Source of the DNA: Stutzerimonas stutzeri RCH2
Lineage (GTDB): Bacteria > Pseudomonadota > Gammaproteobacteria > Pseudomonadales > Pseudomonadaceae
Reading direction: 5' to 3'
DNA length: 64,000 nt
Assembly (NCBI RefSeq): GCF_000327065.1
Contig: NC_019936.1
Location: 992,001-1,056,000 of the forward strand
Positions 18,073 through 26,677 of this stretch are shown here, one piece after another. Made by a program: the position numbers and the translations under genes. Numbering within the stretch: position 1 is the first letter of the stretch; each line of letters opens with the position of its first letter. Under the pieces are notes generated by a model. That model saw only the letters and a list, made by a program, of their open reading frames with translations. It made no database searches and was not told where the DNA came from.

Positions 18073-18087
18073 TAGACCGATCGTCTA
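18073..18087. promoter_or_regulatory. TetR operator in front of acuI
   Basis: TAGACCGATCGTCTA is an imperfect palindrome located between the TetR stop and the acuI start. Fourteen of its fifteen bases recur at 18747-18761 in front of the TetR gene itself, which supports a shared operator. Confidence 0.8.
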
Positions 18088-18103
18088 TTAATTCCCAAAA
18101 AAT

Positions 18104-18736
18104 TTAACGGCCAATCGCCGCAAAGAATCCTTCGCTGAAGATTTCCAGCGGGCGCACATCGCGGCTCAATTTGCTGCGAAGCACTGCGCCTTCCCAGCCA
18201 ATCCAAAAAAAAGCGGCTAGAGAATCGCAGTCGCTATCGCTGTCTATCTGTCCTTGGCTCGCGGCTTCACGCAGACAGCAAGCCAGACGTTCCTGCCAAT
18301 CAATCAGCGTATGCTCCAGAGCCAGACGGAAGCTCTCAGGCAAGGCCATGATCTCCTGTCCAAGGTTGCCCACCAGGCAACCGCGGCGGAATTCGTACTT
18401 AGCCATACCCTCCTTGGCATCCTCGACGAAGTTTCGTATGCGCTGGAGCGGTGGGTCCGCCTCGTTGAGCAGCAGGAGATCCAGTTTCCGGGCAAAGCGG
18501 CTTGCATAGCGGTCCAGTACCGCCTGTCCAAAGGCTTCTTTACTATTGAAGTAGTGATAGAACGAGCCCTTGGGAACATTGATCCGCTTCAACACGCTGT
18601 CGATACCTGTCGCCGCAAAGCCCTGCTCGCTCAACACTTCCATCCCGCACCGAAGCAGCGCGTCGTGGGTGTCTTCACGCTCACGAGGAACCTTTGGGGG
18701 ACGGCCGCGACGGGCTACTGGTTTTGCACTAGTCAT
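18104..18736 (-). CDS. TetR/AcrR-family repressor
   Basis: About 210 residues: a basic N-terminus with an AT-hook-like ARRGRPPKVPRE segment, then a TetR helix-turn-helix (FAATGIDSVLKRINVPKGSF, then YHYFNSKEAFGQAV) and a variable ligand domain. ATG at 18736 is preferred over TTG at 18763, since the operator at 18747-18761 would otherwise lie inside the gene. It precedes acuI in the same direction and has the same 15-bp operator before each gene. It therefore probably represses both until it reacts with an electrophile, as NemR- and AcuR-type proteins do; that last point is inference. Confidence 0.87.
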   Translation of the reverse strand: MTSAKPVARRGRPPKVPREREDTHDALLRCGMEVLSEQGFAATGIDSVLKRINVPKGSFYHYFNSKEAFGQAVLDRYASRFARKLDLLLLNEADPPLQRIRNFVEDAKEGMAKYEFRRGCLVGNLGQEIMALPESFRLALEHTLIDWQERLACCLREAASQGQIDSDSDCDSLAAFFWIGWEGAVLRSKLSRDVRPLEIFSEGFFAAIGR

Positions 18737-18746
18737 GGCAGCATAA

Positions 18747-18761
18747 TAGACCGATCGTCTC
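18747..18761. promoter_or_regulatory. TetR autoregulatory operator
   Basis: TAGACCGATCGTCTC differs from the acuI operator only in the last base and lies 11 bases upstream of the chosen TetR start codon. Confidence 0.8.
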
Positions 18762-18903
18762 AAATATCAAGACAGCAACAACTGGGTGCTCAAATGTGCA
18801 AGGGGCTTCACGGGAGTATTGCGCAGCCGAAACTGTTCGCCTGAATCGCCCCTAGTTTCGTAGACACCTCCAGGCCTCATAATACGGCCCACTAGGAGGT
18901 GCC

Positions 18904-19182
18904 ATGAGCAACCCGCGTTATCCCGAAGAATTCAAGATTGAAGCGGTCAAGCACATCACTGAACGCGGCTTGCGCGTTGCCGATGTAGCAGAGCGTCTAG
19001 GCGTGTCCGCGCACAGCCTGTACGCCTGGGTAAAGCGCTACAGCAAACCCCAAGTACAGCGGCAGCAGGTAGATGATCAGCAGGCTGAGCTGCGTCGCTT
19101 GCGCGCGGAACTCAAGCGGGTGACCGAAGAGCGAGACATTCTAAAAAAGGCCGCCGCGTACTTTGCCAAGGAGTCAGGCTGA
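18904..19182 (+). CDS. IS3-family transposase OrfA
   Basis: A 92-residue DNA-binding subunit: helix-turn-helix (YPEEFKIEAVKHITERGLRV, then ADVAERLGVSAHSLYAWVKR) followed by a leucine-zipper coiled coil (LRRLRAELKRVTEERDILKK). AGGAGG lies just before the ATG. Near its 3' end six A's followed by G (19143-19149) form the -1 frameshift site that would fuse it to OrfB. Confidence 0.93.
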   Translation: MSNPRYPEEFKIEAVKHITERGLRVADVAERLGVSAHSLYAWVKRYSKPQVQRQQVDDQQAELRRLRAELKRVTEERDILKKAAAYFAKESG

Positions 19183-19208
19183 AGTACGCCTTCATCAGCA
19201 AACTGTCG

Positions 19209-20054
19209 GTGGAGTACCCGGTGCGGCGTCTCTGCCAGACCCTCAAGGTGCATCCCAGCGGTTACTACGCCTGGCTGGTCGAGCCGAAATCGGTACGCGC
19301 CAAGGAAGATCAACGCCTGCTCGGATTGATCAAGCATGCCTGGTTGGAAAGCGGCGGGGTCTACGGCTACCGCAAGATCCACGACGACCTGCGTGAGCTG
19401 GGCGAGCCCTGTGGCCGGCACCGTGTGGCTCGCCTGATGAGGAGAGAGGGGCTGCGCTCGCAGACCGGTTATCGCCGGCGCCCCGGGTACTACGGTGGCA
19501 AGCCGCCAGTGGCCTCGCCCAACCGTCTAGAGCGGCAGTTCAATGTCAGTGAACCGAACAAGGTCTGGGTCACCGACATCACTTACATCCGCACGTATGA
19601 GGGCTGGTTGTACTTGGCAGTGGTTCTGGATCTGTTTTCTCGCCAAGTGATCGGCTGGTCGATGAAGCCTCGGATGTGCAGCGACCTGGCCATTGATGCG
19701 TTGCTGATGGCTGTGTGGCGGCGCAAGCCCAAGCAGGAAGTGATGATCCATTCCGACCAGGGCAGCCAGTTCAGCAGCTCGGACTGGCAGAGTTTCCTCA
19801 AGGCCAACAACCTGATCAGCAGCATGAGTCGACGCGGTAACTGTCACGACAACGCGGTCGCGGAAAGCTTTTTCTAGTTGCTGAAGCGGGAACGCATCCG
19901 ACGGAAAACCTACGGAACCCGCGAAGAAGCCCGCAGTGATGTGTTCGATTACATCGAGATGTTCTATAACCCCAAGCGCCGGCACAGCAGCGCTATGCAG
20001 CTATCGCCAGTGGAGTTTGAAAAGCGCTATTTCCAGAGCTTGGAGAGTGTCTAG
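19209..20054 (+). pseudogene. IS3-family transposase OrfB, interrupted by a TAG codon
   Basis: The DDE integrase-like catalytic subunit in the -1 frame relative to OrfA. The three acidic residues are present: D in VTDITYIR, D in MIHSDQGSQF and E in CHDNAVAESFF. Directly after AESFF, at 19875-19877, a TAG stands where relatives have CAG (Gln). The family ending continues in frame after it (LLKRERIRRKTYG ... PVEFEKRYFQ) to a TAG at 20052. A single C-to-T change therefore removes the last ~60 residues. GTG at 19209 is only the independent start; the active form would be the frameshift fusion. Confidence 0.88.
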
Positions 20055-20072
20055 GAAAGCTGGGGCGATTCA

Positions 20073-20368
20073 CTTTGGCAAGGTTTCCGGTCCTCAAAGC
20101 CAGCAACGGATCGCGGGAATTATCTGCAATTATCTCGACATAGATAATTGGTCGATTGTTAACCAGTCGCCCTATCCCGGCGGTCACAGCAGCCTCAACC
20201 ATCAAACGCCTCCTTGTCATGGACAGCACTCGGAGAAAGCGGCACATTGCCATACTGTCAAAGCACTCAATTCGGAAGCTCCGATCGTGCTGACTATGCT
20301 GCATCAGGTTCAAACGGGTAGCGCCTTGCGCACTCAAGGTATGGAAACTTTGGTCGTGAGGACTTCAA
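20073..20368. other. Promoter region of the PHP-ATPase operon
   Basis: No gene. It holds an 8-bp inverted repeat, AATTATCT (20128-20135) and AGATAATT (20142-20149), with another AATTATC just upstream (20119-20125); this could be an operator. The operon start codon at 20369 is preceded by GAGGAC. Confidence 0.45.
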
Positions 20369-23347
20369 ATGATTAGTCGGGGTTCAGAGTGGCATCGGTG
20401 GGAACCACATATTCATGCTCCTGGCACCGTGCTCAACAATCAGTTTGGATCTGCAAATCCGTGGGGAGAGTATCTCTCGAGCCTCGAGAAACTAACGCCA
20501 CAGATCGAAGCCATTGCCGTAACTGACTACTACGTTACGGACACCTACGAAGAGTTTCTCAGGCACAAAGCCGCAGGCCGATTGCCAGGCGTGAAGCTAA
20601 TTTTCCCCAACATCGAGCTGCGCCTCGATGTAGCTGCAAAGTCGGGGTTCGTGAACATCCACCTCTTGGTAAGCCCGGAAGACCCGGAGCATTTGTCTGA
20701 GGTCAAACGCCTCCTCAAGCGGCTTCAGTTTCCAGCATTCAATGACAACTTTGACTGCACACGCGAAGAGCTGATCAAGCTCGGCAAGCGTGCTGACCAG
20801 TCAATCATTGATGATGAGGCGGCTCTACGGCACGGCGCAACGCAGTTCAAAGTCAATTTCAACCTGCTGCGAAAGGTCTTTCACGAGAGTGAATGGGCAA
20901 AGAAAAATATCCTGATCGCGGTAGCCGGTGGGTCTGGTGATGGTACGTCCGGATTGCGCCAGGCTGCCGATGCAACGGTTCGCCAGGAAATCGAGAAGTT
21001 CGCCCACATCATTTTCTCGAGCAGTCTGTCTCAGCGAGAGTTCTGGCTTGGCCTGCGGCCTGGTATGACTGCAGCTGACTTGCGCAGTCGATATGACGGT
21101 TGTAAGCCTTGTTTGCATGGGAGTGACTCCCATAACCAACAATCCGTGGGGCAGCCTGTCGACAATCGTTTTTCGTGGATCAAAGGAGGGCTGGAGTTCG
21201 ACTCGCTTCGCCAGGCCTGCATTGATCCCGAAGGTCGGGCCTATGTTGGAGAAGTGCCACCCCGTACGGCAATGCCTTCCCAAGTCATCTCTCACGTCAG
21301 GATCGATGATGCGGACTGGCTAACAACGCCGGACATACCTCTGAACCCAGGCTTAGTAGCAATCATTGGCGCGCGTGGCTCAGGTAAGACCGCCTTGGCA
21401 GACATAATCGCCGCAGGTTGTGAGGCGATTTCGCCATTCGGATGGAGTGCTGATGAAGCTATCAGCCCATCATTCCTTGCCCGTGCACGCCAGCTGCTTG
21501 GCGATGCTTCAACGACGCTATCCTGGGGCGGTGGAGCAGAGATTACGCGCTCCCTCGATGGCAGGGATGCGAATGGGCATTTGTCATTTCCTCGGGCGCG
21601 CTATTTGTCTCAGCAGTTCGTCGAGGAGCTTTGCTCGGCTAAAGGTGTTTCTGATGGTCTTGTAGAGGAGATCGAGCGAGTCATTTTTGATTCGCACTCG
21701 CCGGATGATCGCGACGGTGCCATTGATTTCGCAGAGCTTCGAGATCAGCTCACTGCACGATTCCAACAGGCTCGTGAGCGCGAAGCCGGCGCGCTAGAAG
21801 ACATCTCAAGTCGAATTGCTACCGAGCTTGAAAAGGAAGGCCTCGTAGCCGCGCTGACTACCCAAGTCGCTCAGAAGAAGAAGCTGATCGCAGATTACAA
21901 CGCTGACCTGGCAAAGCTGGTCGTCAAAGGCACTGAGGCCCACGTTAATCGCCACACCGAACTCAGCCAGGTGGCTCAAAGCCTTCGCTCCAAGATTCAA
22001 TCCTTCGGCAACCAGCGTCGGACCTATGAAGCGCTGCAGGATGAAGTTCGAAGCATGCGCGCGACGCGTGCACCAGAAATGCTTCGCCAAGCTCGTGAGC
22101 GTCATTCGAACAGCGGACTAAGCGACCAGCAGTGGGACGATTTTTTGCTGGTGTATAAGGGCGACGTCGATGAGGGCCTCGCGTCATACATCAAGTGGGC
22201 CGACGGAGAAGTCCGTAAATTAAATGGCATCGCACCACCGCTTGGCGATCCGAATGTCCCTCTTATCGATGGGGCTACCGATCTCTCTAAGCTACCACTA
22301 GCGCCCATCGCAGCTGAGATGACACGCCTTGAGGCACTGTTCAGTGCTGACAAGATCGTGCGGGATCAGTACACGACGCTAGCAGCACGGATCGCGCAGG
22401 AAAACACTGCACTTCAGGTACTCGAGTCACGTCTCGCTGATGCAGTTGGAGCCGAGGCCCGTCGCAAGGCCTTGCAAGCCGAGCGTAATGACACGTACGG
22501 ACGCGTTTTCGACGCCATTATTAACGAGCAGAACGCGTTGGCCAGCTTGTATGAACCATTAATGGCCCGGCTCGCAGCATCTTCCGGCACCCTCAAAAAA
22601 CTCAGCTTCTCGGTTCGCCGCATAGCCGATGTTGAAAGCTGGGGAACAATCGCCGAGGAGGAACTGCTTGATCGGCGGAAGGCTGGTCCATTTTATGGCC
22701 GCGGCTCACTAATCAAAGCAGCCATCCAAGAACTAAAGGCAGCGTGGGAAACCGGCTCGGCACCGGAAGTGCAGGAAGCGATGACCTCCTTCATGGAAAA
22801 GTACAGCAAGGATCTGCTAACACATGCGCCTTATGTACAGTCCCAGCAAACTGAGTTTCGTGCCTGGTCGAAGCAGTTTGCACATTGGCTTTTTGGAACC
22901 GATCACCTGACCGTTCGCTATGAAATTTCCTACGACGGCGTCGATATTCGAAAGCTCTCTCCTGGAACGCGGGGCATCGTCCTTTTGCTCCTGTATCTAG
23001 CACTAGATGATGCGGACGATCGTCCCCTGATCATCGACCAGCCTGAAGAAAACTTAGACCCCAAGTCGGTGTTCGATGAGTTGGTGTCGCTTTTCATTGC
23101 AGCGAAGGCAAAGCGTCAGGTGATCATGGTCACCCACAACGCAAACTTGGTCATTAATACTGATGCCGATCAAATCATTGTGGCCGCGTCAGGCCCCAAT
23201 GTAGATGGTGGCCTGCCTCCGATCACCTACATATCAGGTGGGCTAGAAAACGAGGAGATTCGGCAATCTGTTTGCGAAATCCTCGAAGGAGGCACGACAG
23301 CTTTCCAGGAGCGAGCAAGAAGGCTAAGGGTTCGACTCGACAGATAA
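20369..23347 (+). CDS. PHP-domain nuclease fused to an SMC/ABC-type ATPase (TrlF family)
   Basis: A 992-residue protein in two parts. Residues 1-260 form a PHP phosphoesterase domain with metal ligands visible in order: H14 and H16 (HIH), D53 (VTDYY), E83 (NIEL), H98 (NIHLL) and D253/H255 (HGSDSH). The rest is an SMC/ABC ATPase: Walker A GARGSGKT at 334-341, a long coiled coil between about 460 and 760, a signature-like LSPGTRG near 870, Walker B LIIDQPEE around D890 and an H-loop VTHNAN at 921-926. This is the architecture named TrlF; related PHP-ATPase proteins have been reported as antiphage genes. An ATP-gated nuclease acting on foreign or damaged nucleic acid is the likely role. It forms an operon with the Toprim gene 33 bases downstream. 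Confidence 0.9.
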   Translation: MISRGSEWHRWEPHIHAPGTVLNNQFGSANPWGEYLSSLEKLTPQIEAIAVTDYYVTDTYEEFLRHKAAGRLPGVKLIFPNIELRLDVAAKSGFVNIHLLVSPEDPEHLSEVKRLLKRLQFPAFNDNFDCTREELIKLGKRADQSIIDDEAALRHGATQFKVNFNLLRKVFHESEWAKKNILIAVAGGSGDGTSGLRQAADATVRQEIEKFAHIIFSSSLSQREFWLGLRPGMTAADLRSRYDGCKPCLHGSDSHNQQSVGQPVDNRFSWIKGGLEFDSLRQACIDPEGRAYVGEVPPRTAMPSQVISHVRIDDADWLTTPDIPLNPGLVAIIGARGSGKTALADIIAAGCEAISPFGWSADEAISPSFLARARQLLGDASTTLSWGGGAEITRSLDGRDANGHLSFPRARYLSQQFVEELCSAKGVSDGLVEEIERVIFDSHSPDDRDGAIDFAELRDQLTARFQQAREREAGALEDISSRIATELEKEGLVAALTTQVAQKKKLIADYNADLAKLVVKGTEAHVNRHTELSQVAQSLRSKIQSFGNQRRTYEALQDEVRSMRATRAPEMLRQARERHSNSGLSDQQWDDFLLVYKGDVDEGLASYIKWADGEVRKLNGIAPPLGDPNVPLIDGATDLSKLPLAPIAAEMTRLEALFSADKIVRDQYTTLAARIAQENTALQVLESRLADAVGAEARRKALQAERNDTYGRVFDAIINEQNALASLYEPLMARLAASSGTLKKLSFSVRRIADVESWGTIAEEELLDRRKAGPFYGRGSLIKAAIQELKAAWETGSAPEVQEAMTSFMEKYSKDLLTHAPYVQSQQTEFRAWSKQFAHWLFGTDHLTVRYEISYDGVDIRKLSPGTRGIVLLLLYLALDDADDRPLIIDQPEENLDPKSVFDELVSLFIAAKAKRQVIMVTHNANLVINTDADQIIVAASGPNVDGGLPPITYISGGLENEEIRQSVCEILEGGTTAFQERARRLRVRLDR

Positions 23348-23380
23348 AGTCAGCCGAGAGCAGCATCATTAGGAGTTCCG

Positions 23381-24685
23381 ATGAGCACACCCATCACGTT
23401 AACCGTGGGCGACATCGAGCTCACCTACAACACGACCTATATGGGCATTGACCATGGGATGCTCTTCCAAGAGTTAGATCGTAAGTGTCGACGCCATAAA
23501 TACATCAATTATGAGTACTACGAGCAACACCCTGACGAGGACGTCTCCCAGAGTGAAATGTGCTTTTGTCGTCCGCTTAGGTCGCTCATTCCAAGACTCG
23601 AACTGCTTGGTTATACGCTCCCAGCGGTAAAGGCCGAATATGATCGCCTCGCAATGCAGGATCACGAGCAGCGACTGGATACGGAAGCCCCTGAGCGAAC
23701 TGACACATCTGGGCTGCTGGATTTCGATCAGTTCGTAGCCTTCATACGAACCTATGCCGTGAGCAAACTTAGCGACGAGTACAACGCTGACTACGACGAG
23801 GAGCACAGGGCAAAACGCGGTTTTTTCTCGCACGAGGCCGCCATAGAGCAACTGCCGGCAGGCGCTCTGTATCGAGAGACTGGCGGGTACTCCGAGCGAA
23901 GTCATTTTGGCAACCTGCTAGGGTTTCTCAGCCCCTATTCAACGCTGAGAGTTCTTGCCGAAAATCCAGAAAATTTAGACCTTGAGGTCGTCTGGGACTA
24001 CGGTAAATTCGTTAGCGCAGGCTGGGCGCAGAACAGTGATTTTGTTGCCGGCGCACGTCGCACCCAAACGTACTTAATTGCAACGGAAGGATCATCTGAC
24101 ACCCACATCCTGAAGCGAGCAATCGCGCTCCTTCTCCCTGAGGTTCAGGACTTCTTCAAGTTCATGGAAGTGGCAGATCGGCACCCTTTCTCTGGCACGG
24201 GCAACCTGGCCAAATTCGCGGAAGGGCTCGTCAAAATCGACGTCCACAATCGAGTCGTTTTTCTCTTTGACAACGACGCAGAAGGTCACGATGCGTTCCG
24301 CAGCCTGCAGCGCTTCAACTTCCCCGTGAACATGTGCGCGATGGTCCTTCCTGACCTAGAGGAGCTGCGCAGTTTTCCCGCACGAGGCCCTGATGGGGTA
24401 TCCAACGCTGATCTCAATGGTCGAGCTGCGGCGATCGAATGCTATTTGGATCTGCGACTGAAAGACCGCAATCCACCGCAAGTGACTTGGACGAACTACA
24501 AAGAGAAATTGGATGTCTATCAAGGCTCACTTGACTTCAAGGAAAGCTATGCCGATGCGTTCTACAAAGCGAGTGCAGAGGCTATCGCCGCCAATGAGTA
24601 CGACGTGAGCAAGCTACGAATCGTGCTAGGTGCTCTTTTACGACAGTGCAGTCAGATGGCTGAACAAATGCACTCTGTGGAATAG
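23381..24685 (+). CDS. HEPN/Toprim-associated protein, partner of the PHP-ATPase
   Basis: A 434-residue protein. The N-terminal ~100 residues (TLTVGDIELTYNTTYMGIDH) resemble the HEPN/Toprim N-terminal domain seen in defence-linked proteins. Residues 230-330 form a Toprim fold with the catalytic Glu in ATEGSSDT (E236), the acidic pair FDNDAEGHD (D297, D299) and a GTGNLAKF segment between them. Toprim domains cleave or nick nucleic acid with magnesium. TAGGAG precedes the ATG and the gene follows the PHP-ATPase by 33 bases, so the two are coexpressed. ATPase plus Toprim effector recalls the logic of PARIS and OLD-type systems, but here the ATPase itself carries a second nuclease domain. Confidence 0.85.
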   Translation: MSTPITLTVGDIELTYNTTYMGIDHGMLFQELDRKCRRHKYINYEYYEQHPDEDVSQSEMCFCRPLRSLIPRLELLGYTLPAVKAEYDRLAMQDHEQRLDTEAPERTDTSGLLDFDQFVAFIRTYAVSKLSDEYNADYDEEHRAKRGFFSHEAAIEQLPAGALYRETGGYSERSHFGNLLGFLSPYSTLRVLAENPENLDLEVVWDYGKFVSAGWAQNSDFVAGARRTQTYLIATEGSSDTHILKRAIALLLPEVQDFFKFMEVADRHPFSGTGNLAKFAEGLVKIDVHNRVVFLFDNDAEGHDAFRSLQRFNFPVNMCAMVLPDLEELRSFPARGPDGVSNADLNGRAAAIECYLDLRLKDRNPPQVTWTNYKEKLDVYQGSLDFKESYADAFYKASAEAIAANEYDVSKLRIVLGALLRQCSQMAEQMHSVE

Positions 24686-24723
24686 CACGCAGAGCTCTAG
24701 CCGTATGGCCTGCAGGCATTGAT

Positions 24724-24745
24724 GGCAGCCCCATTCAGGGCTGCC
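24724..24745. terminator. Hairpin ending the PHP-ATPase/Toprim operon
   Basis: GGCAGCCC and GGGCTGCC form a perfect 8-bp stem with a 6-base loop between two convergent operons. No T tract follows, so efficiency is uncertain. Confidence 0.55.
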
Positions 24746-24753
24746 TGGTGAAG

Positions 24754-25434
24754 TCAGATTACGCGCTTGATGCTGATGTAATCGCCCTGAGTGCGCAGGG
24801 TAACTGTCACCGGTTTGCTAGTTCGATTGCGCCAGAACCAACCGTGCTTGCCATCGAATGCAGCCTCCAGAACACCCGAGTCTTCCGCGGTTGAACGTCC
24901 TTTCCCATAGCCGTGGTAGAAGTCGCGCGGCGCGTTGTAAGGATCGCCGTGGGTGTCGTAGTTAACGACGCCGCCATTGGCAGTCCAGAGGTAGTTCACC
25001 TTGGCTCCCTGCTTCATTTCCAGCTTCACTTCGGCGCCCTGGTTCGGGCTCAAGGTGATGCTCATTTCATGCTGCAGACCAGCTGCCTGCTCAGGCGCAG
25101 TCGGTTGCTCTGGAGCGGGAATGACCTCGACAGGAGCTGATGGGGAAGTTGCCGGGGCGGTAGGTGCTACGGCGATAGCTTCAGCTGGCGGCGGAGTTGG
25201 AGTCTGAGCTGCGACCTCATCGGCGCGGGCCTCGTCAGCCAGCTGGATCTTCACCTCACCCATCTGGGTGAGTCCAAGTGCTCGGCCCACGCCAGTGGGG
25301 TCGATCGCATATTCCGAAGGCATTACCACAGTAACCAGAAGCACGCAGGCAATGATTGCCGCGATGATCGTGGAGCGCAGTAGCTGTGCTGTCGAGGGGA
25401 GTTCGTTAAGGGTCGGAAGCTTGGTATTGAACAT
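24754..25434 (-). CDS. Membrane-anchored periplasmic protein linked to HupE (transmembrane anchor protein)
   Basis: A 226-residue protein with one N-terminal membrane helix (STIIAAIIACVLLVTVV near 21-37), a Pro/Ala-rich linker (~75-115) and a C-terminal beta-rich domain (about 120-226) containing VNYLWTANGGVVNYDTHGDP and HGWFWRNRT, probably periplasmic. Proteins like this are annotated as transmembrane anchor proteins beside HupE/UreJ genes in metal-resistance clusters; the biochemical role is unknown. It is the last gene of the minus-strand operon 26571-24754, 12 bases after hupE. Confidence 0.7.
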   Translation of the reverse strand: MFNTKLPTLNELPSTAQLLRSTIIAAIIACVLLVTVVMPSEYAIDPTGVGRALGLTQMGEVKIQLADEARADEVAAQTPTPPPAEAIAVAPTAPATSPSAPVEVIPAPEQPTAPEQAAGLQHEMSITLSPNQGAEVKLEMKQGAKVNYLWTANGGVVNYDTHGDPYNAPRDFYHGYGKGRSTAEDSGVLEAAFDGKHGWFWRNRTSKPVTVTLRTQGDYISIKRVI

Positions 25435-25446
25435 AGAAAGAATTCC

Positions 25447-26184
25447 TTACTGAGAGACGATCAGGCCGGTGATCTGGTAGCCCATGAGCAAGAAGCCGGC
25501 GCTCATCATGGCGACGTTGGCGGTATAGGCGTGGCGCCAGAAGCTGGCGGTACGTCGCCAGTAGCCCATCAGAATTAGAATGCCGCCGAGAGCCAGTAGC
25601 TGGCCGATCTCGACACCTACGTTGAAGGCAATCAGGTTGGCGATCAGGCCGTCAGAAGAGATCTCGAACTCCTGGATCTTGGTAGCCAGACCGAAGCCAT
25701 GAAGCAGGCCGAAGATCAGCGTTGCTGCGCGGGTGTCGGGTTGATAGCCAAACCAGCGCTGGAAGGCGCCGAGGTTATCCAGGGCCTTGTAGACGACCGA
25801 AAAGCCGATGATGGCGTCGATCACATAAGAGCTGATGCTGATGTTGCTCAGCACCCCAAAGAGCAGGGTGATGGAGTGACCAAGCGCGAACAGCGTGACG
25901 TACAGCCCTACGTCCTTCAGGCGGTAGAGGAAGAAGATCACACCGAACAGGAACAGCAGGTGGTCGTAGCCGGTGATCATGTGTTTGGCGCCCATATAGA
26001 TGAAGGGCATCAACATCACGCCGGTACTTTCCTGGATGAAGCCCTTGTCTCCTTCGGGCACACCGTGGGCCAGCGCCTCAGGCATGACTGCCATCAGTAG
26101 AGCGATGGCAAGCAGGGGCAGAAAAAGCGGTCGACGCAGGCGTGCGATCAGCGCCGTTGCCCCGCTCAGGGGAAGCGAATTCAT
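25447..26184 (-). CDS. HupE/UreJ-family membrane protein
   Basis: A 245-residue inner-membrane protein with a cleavable-looking N-terminal hydrophobic segment and six or seven further helices. The HupE/UreJ signature ITGYDHLLFLFGVIFFLYRL near 70-90 contains the Asp-His pair thought to bind nickel or cobalt, and a second His motif FGLLHGFGLA lies near 155. Relatives mediate nickel or cobalt passage. It lies in the operon opposite the CsoR/RcnR-like repressor and RcnA-like exporter and probably shares their metal response. Confidence 0.85.
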   Translation of the reverse strand: MNSLPLSGATALIARLRRPLFLPLLAIALLMAVMPEALAHGVPEGDKGFIQESTGVMLMPFIYMGAKHMITGYDHLLFLFGVIFFLYRLKDVGLYVTLFALGHSITLLFGVLSNISISSYVIDAIIGFSVVYKALDNLGAFQRWFGYQPDTRAATLIFGLLHGFGLATKIQEFEISSDGLIANLIAFNVGVEIGQLLALGGILILMGYWRRTASFWRHAYTANVAMMSAGFLLMGYQITGLIVSQ

Positions 26185-26193
26185 AACGATTTC

Positions 26194-26571
26194 CTAGGTT
26201 GTAGTGGTCTGGGCCGCAAGGCGGCCGGTTTCAGAACACAACCTAGAGCGTGGTGGCCGTTCGATCAGGTAGATCGGCACTTCAGGGACAGTTGCCCGCA
26301 ACGCGTTGGGAGGGGTTTCCCGCTCGGGGCGTGACAGCAGTGTCAGCGCCGACCCGAGATAAGGGATCTCATGGCTATGGTCAGCCGCATGTTTGTGGCT
26401 CGGGAACGCCGGCGCGTCCACATCATGGGAATGACCATGGGGCACAGCGCCAGAGTAATCACCCGGTATCAGCGGAGTCTTGATGGCGGCCAGCGAATGC
26501 CCTACCCAGGCCAATAGCAAGGCCAGTATCAATGCGATAACGGGTTTCTTCGAGGCGCTACGACTAGCCAT
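26194..26571 (-). CDS. Small His-rich exported protein, first gene of the HupE operon
   Basis: About 125 residues with a signal-type N-terminus (SASKKPVIALILALLLAWVG) and a His-rich stretch at roughly 43-70 (PHGHSHDVDAPAFPSHKHAA). A periplasmic metal-binding or sensing role is inferred from the histidines and the location: it opens the minus-strand operon, and its start is about 50 bases from the palindromic C/G-tract operator. I do not recognise a named family. Small proteins in CopL/DUF2946-like positions have similar composition. Confidence 0.6.
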   Translation of the reverse strand: MASRSASKKPVIALILALLLAWVGHSLAAIKTPLIPGDYSGAVPHGHSHDVDAPAFPSHKHAADHSHEIPYLGSALTLLSRPERETPPNALRATVPEVPIYLIERPPRSRLCSETGRLAAQTTTT

Positions 26572-26619
26572 TTTTCTATGTCTTGCATCTCGCGATGAGC
26601 GAATAGGGTCGTTTGACCG

Positions 26620-26638
26620 TATCCCCCCCAGGGGGATA
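26620..26638. promoter_or_regulatory. CsoR/RcnR-type operator between divergent metal operons
   Basis: TATCCCCCCCAGGGGGATA is a near-perfect 19-bp palindrome with C/G tracts, the hallmark of operators bound by CsoR/RcnR-family repressors. It lies 40 bases before the repressor start (26678) and 49 bases before the divergent His-rich gene, so one site can control both operons. Confidence 0.8.
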
Positions 26639-26677
26639 GGATGCGAGCGTAAATCATCGAGACATAGGACTCAAGGC

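Larger units (their letters stand above)
18842..20072 (+). mobile_element. IS3-family insertion sequence with a nonsense mutation
   Basis: The ends are inverted repeats: TGAATCGCCCCTAG... from 18842 and its complement ending GGGCGATTCA at 20072, matching at about 24 of 29 positions and beginning with the TG/CA dinucleotides usual for IS3. The element is 1231 bp, normal for the family. Inside are orfA, an A6G slippery site at 19143-19149 and orfB. No 3-bp target duplication is visible at the ends. Because orfB is broken by a stop codon, the copy is probably immobile unless helped in trans. Confidence 0.88.
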
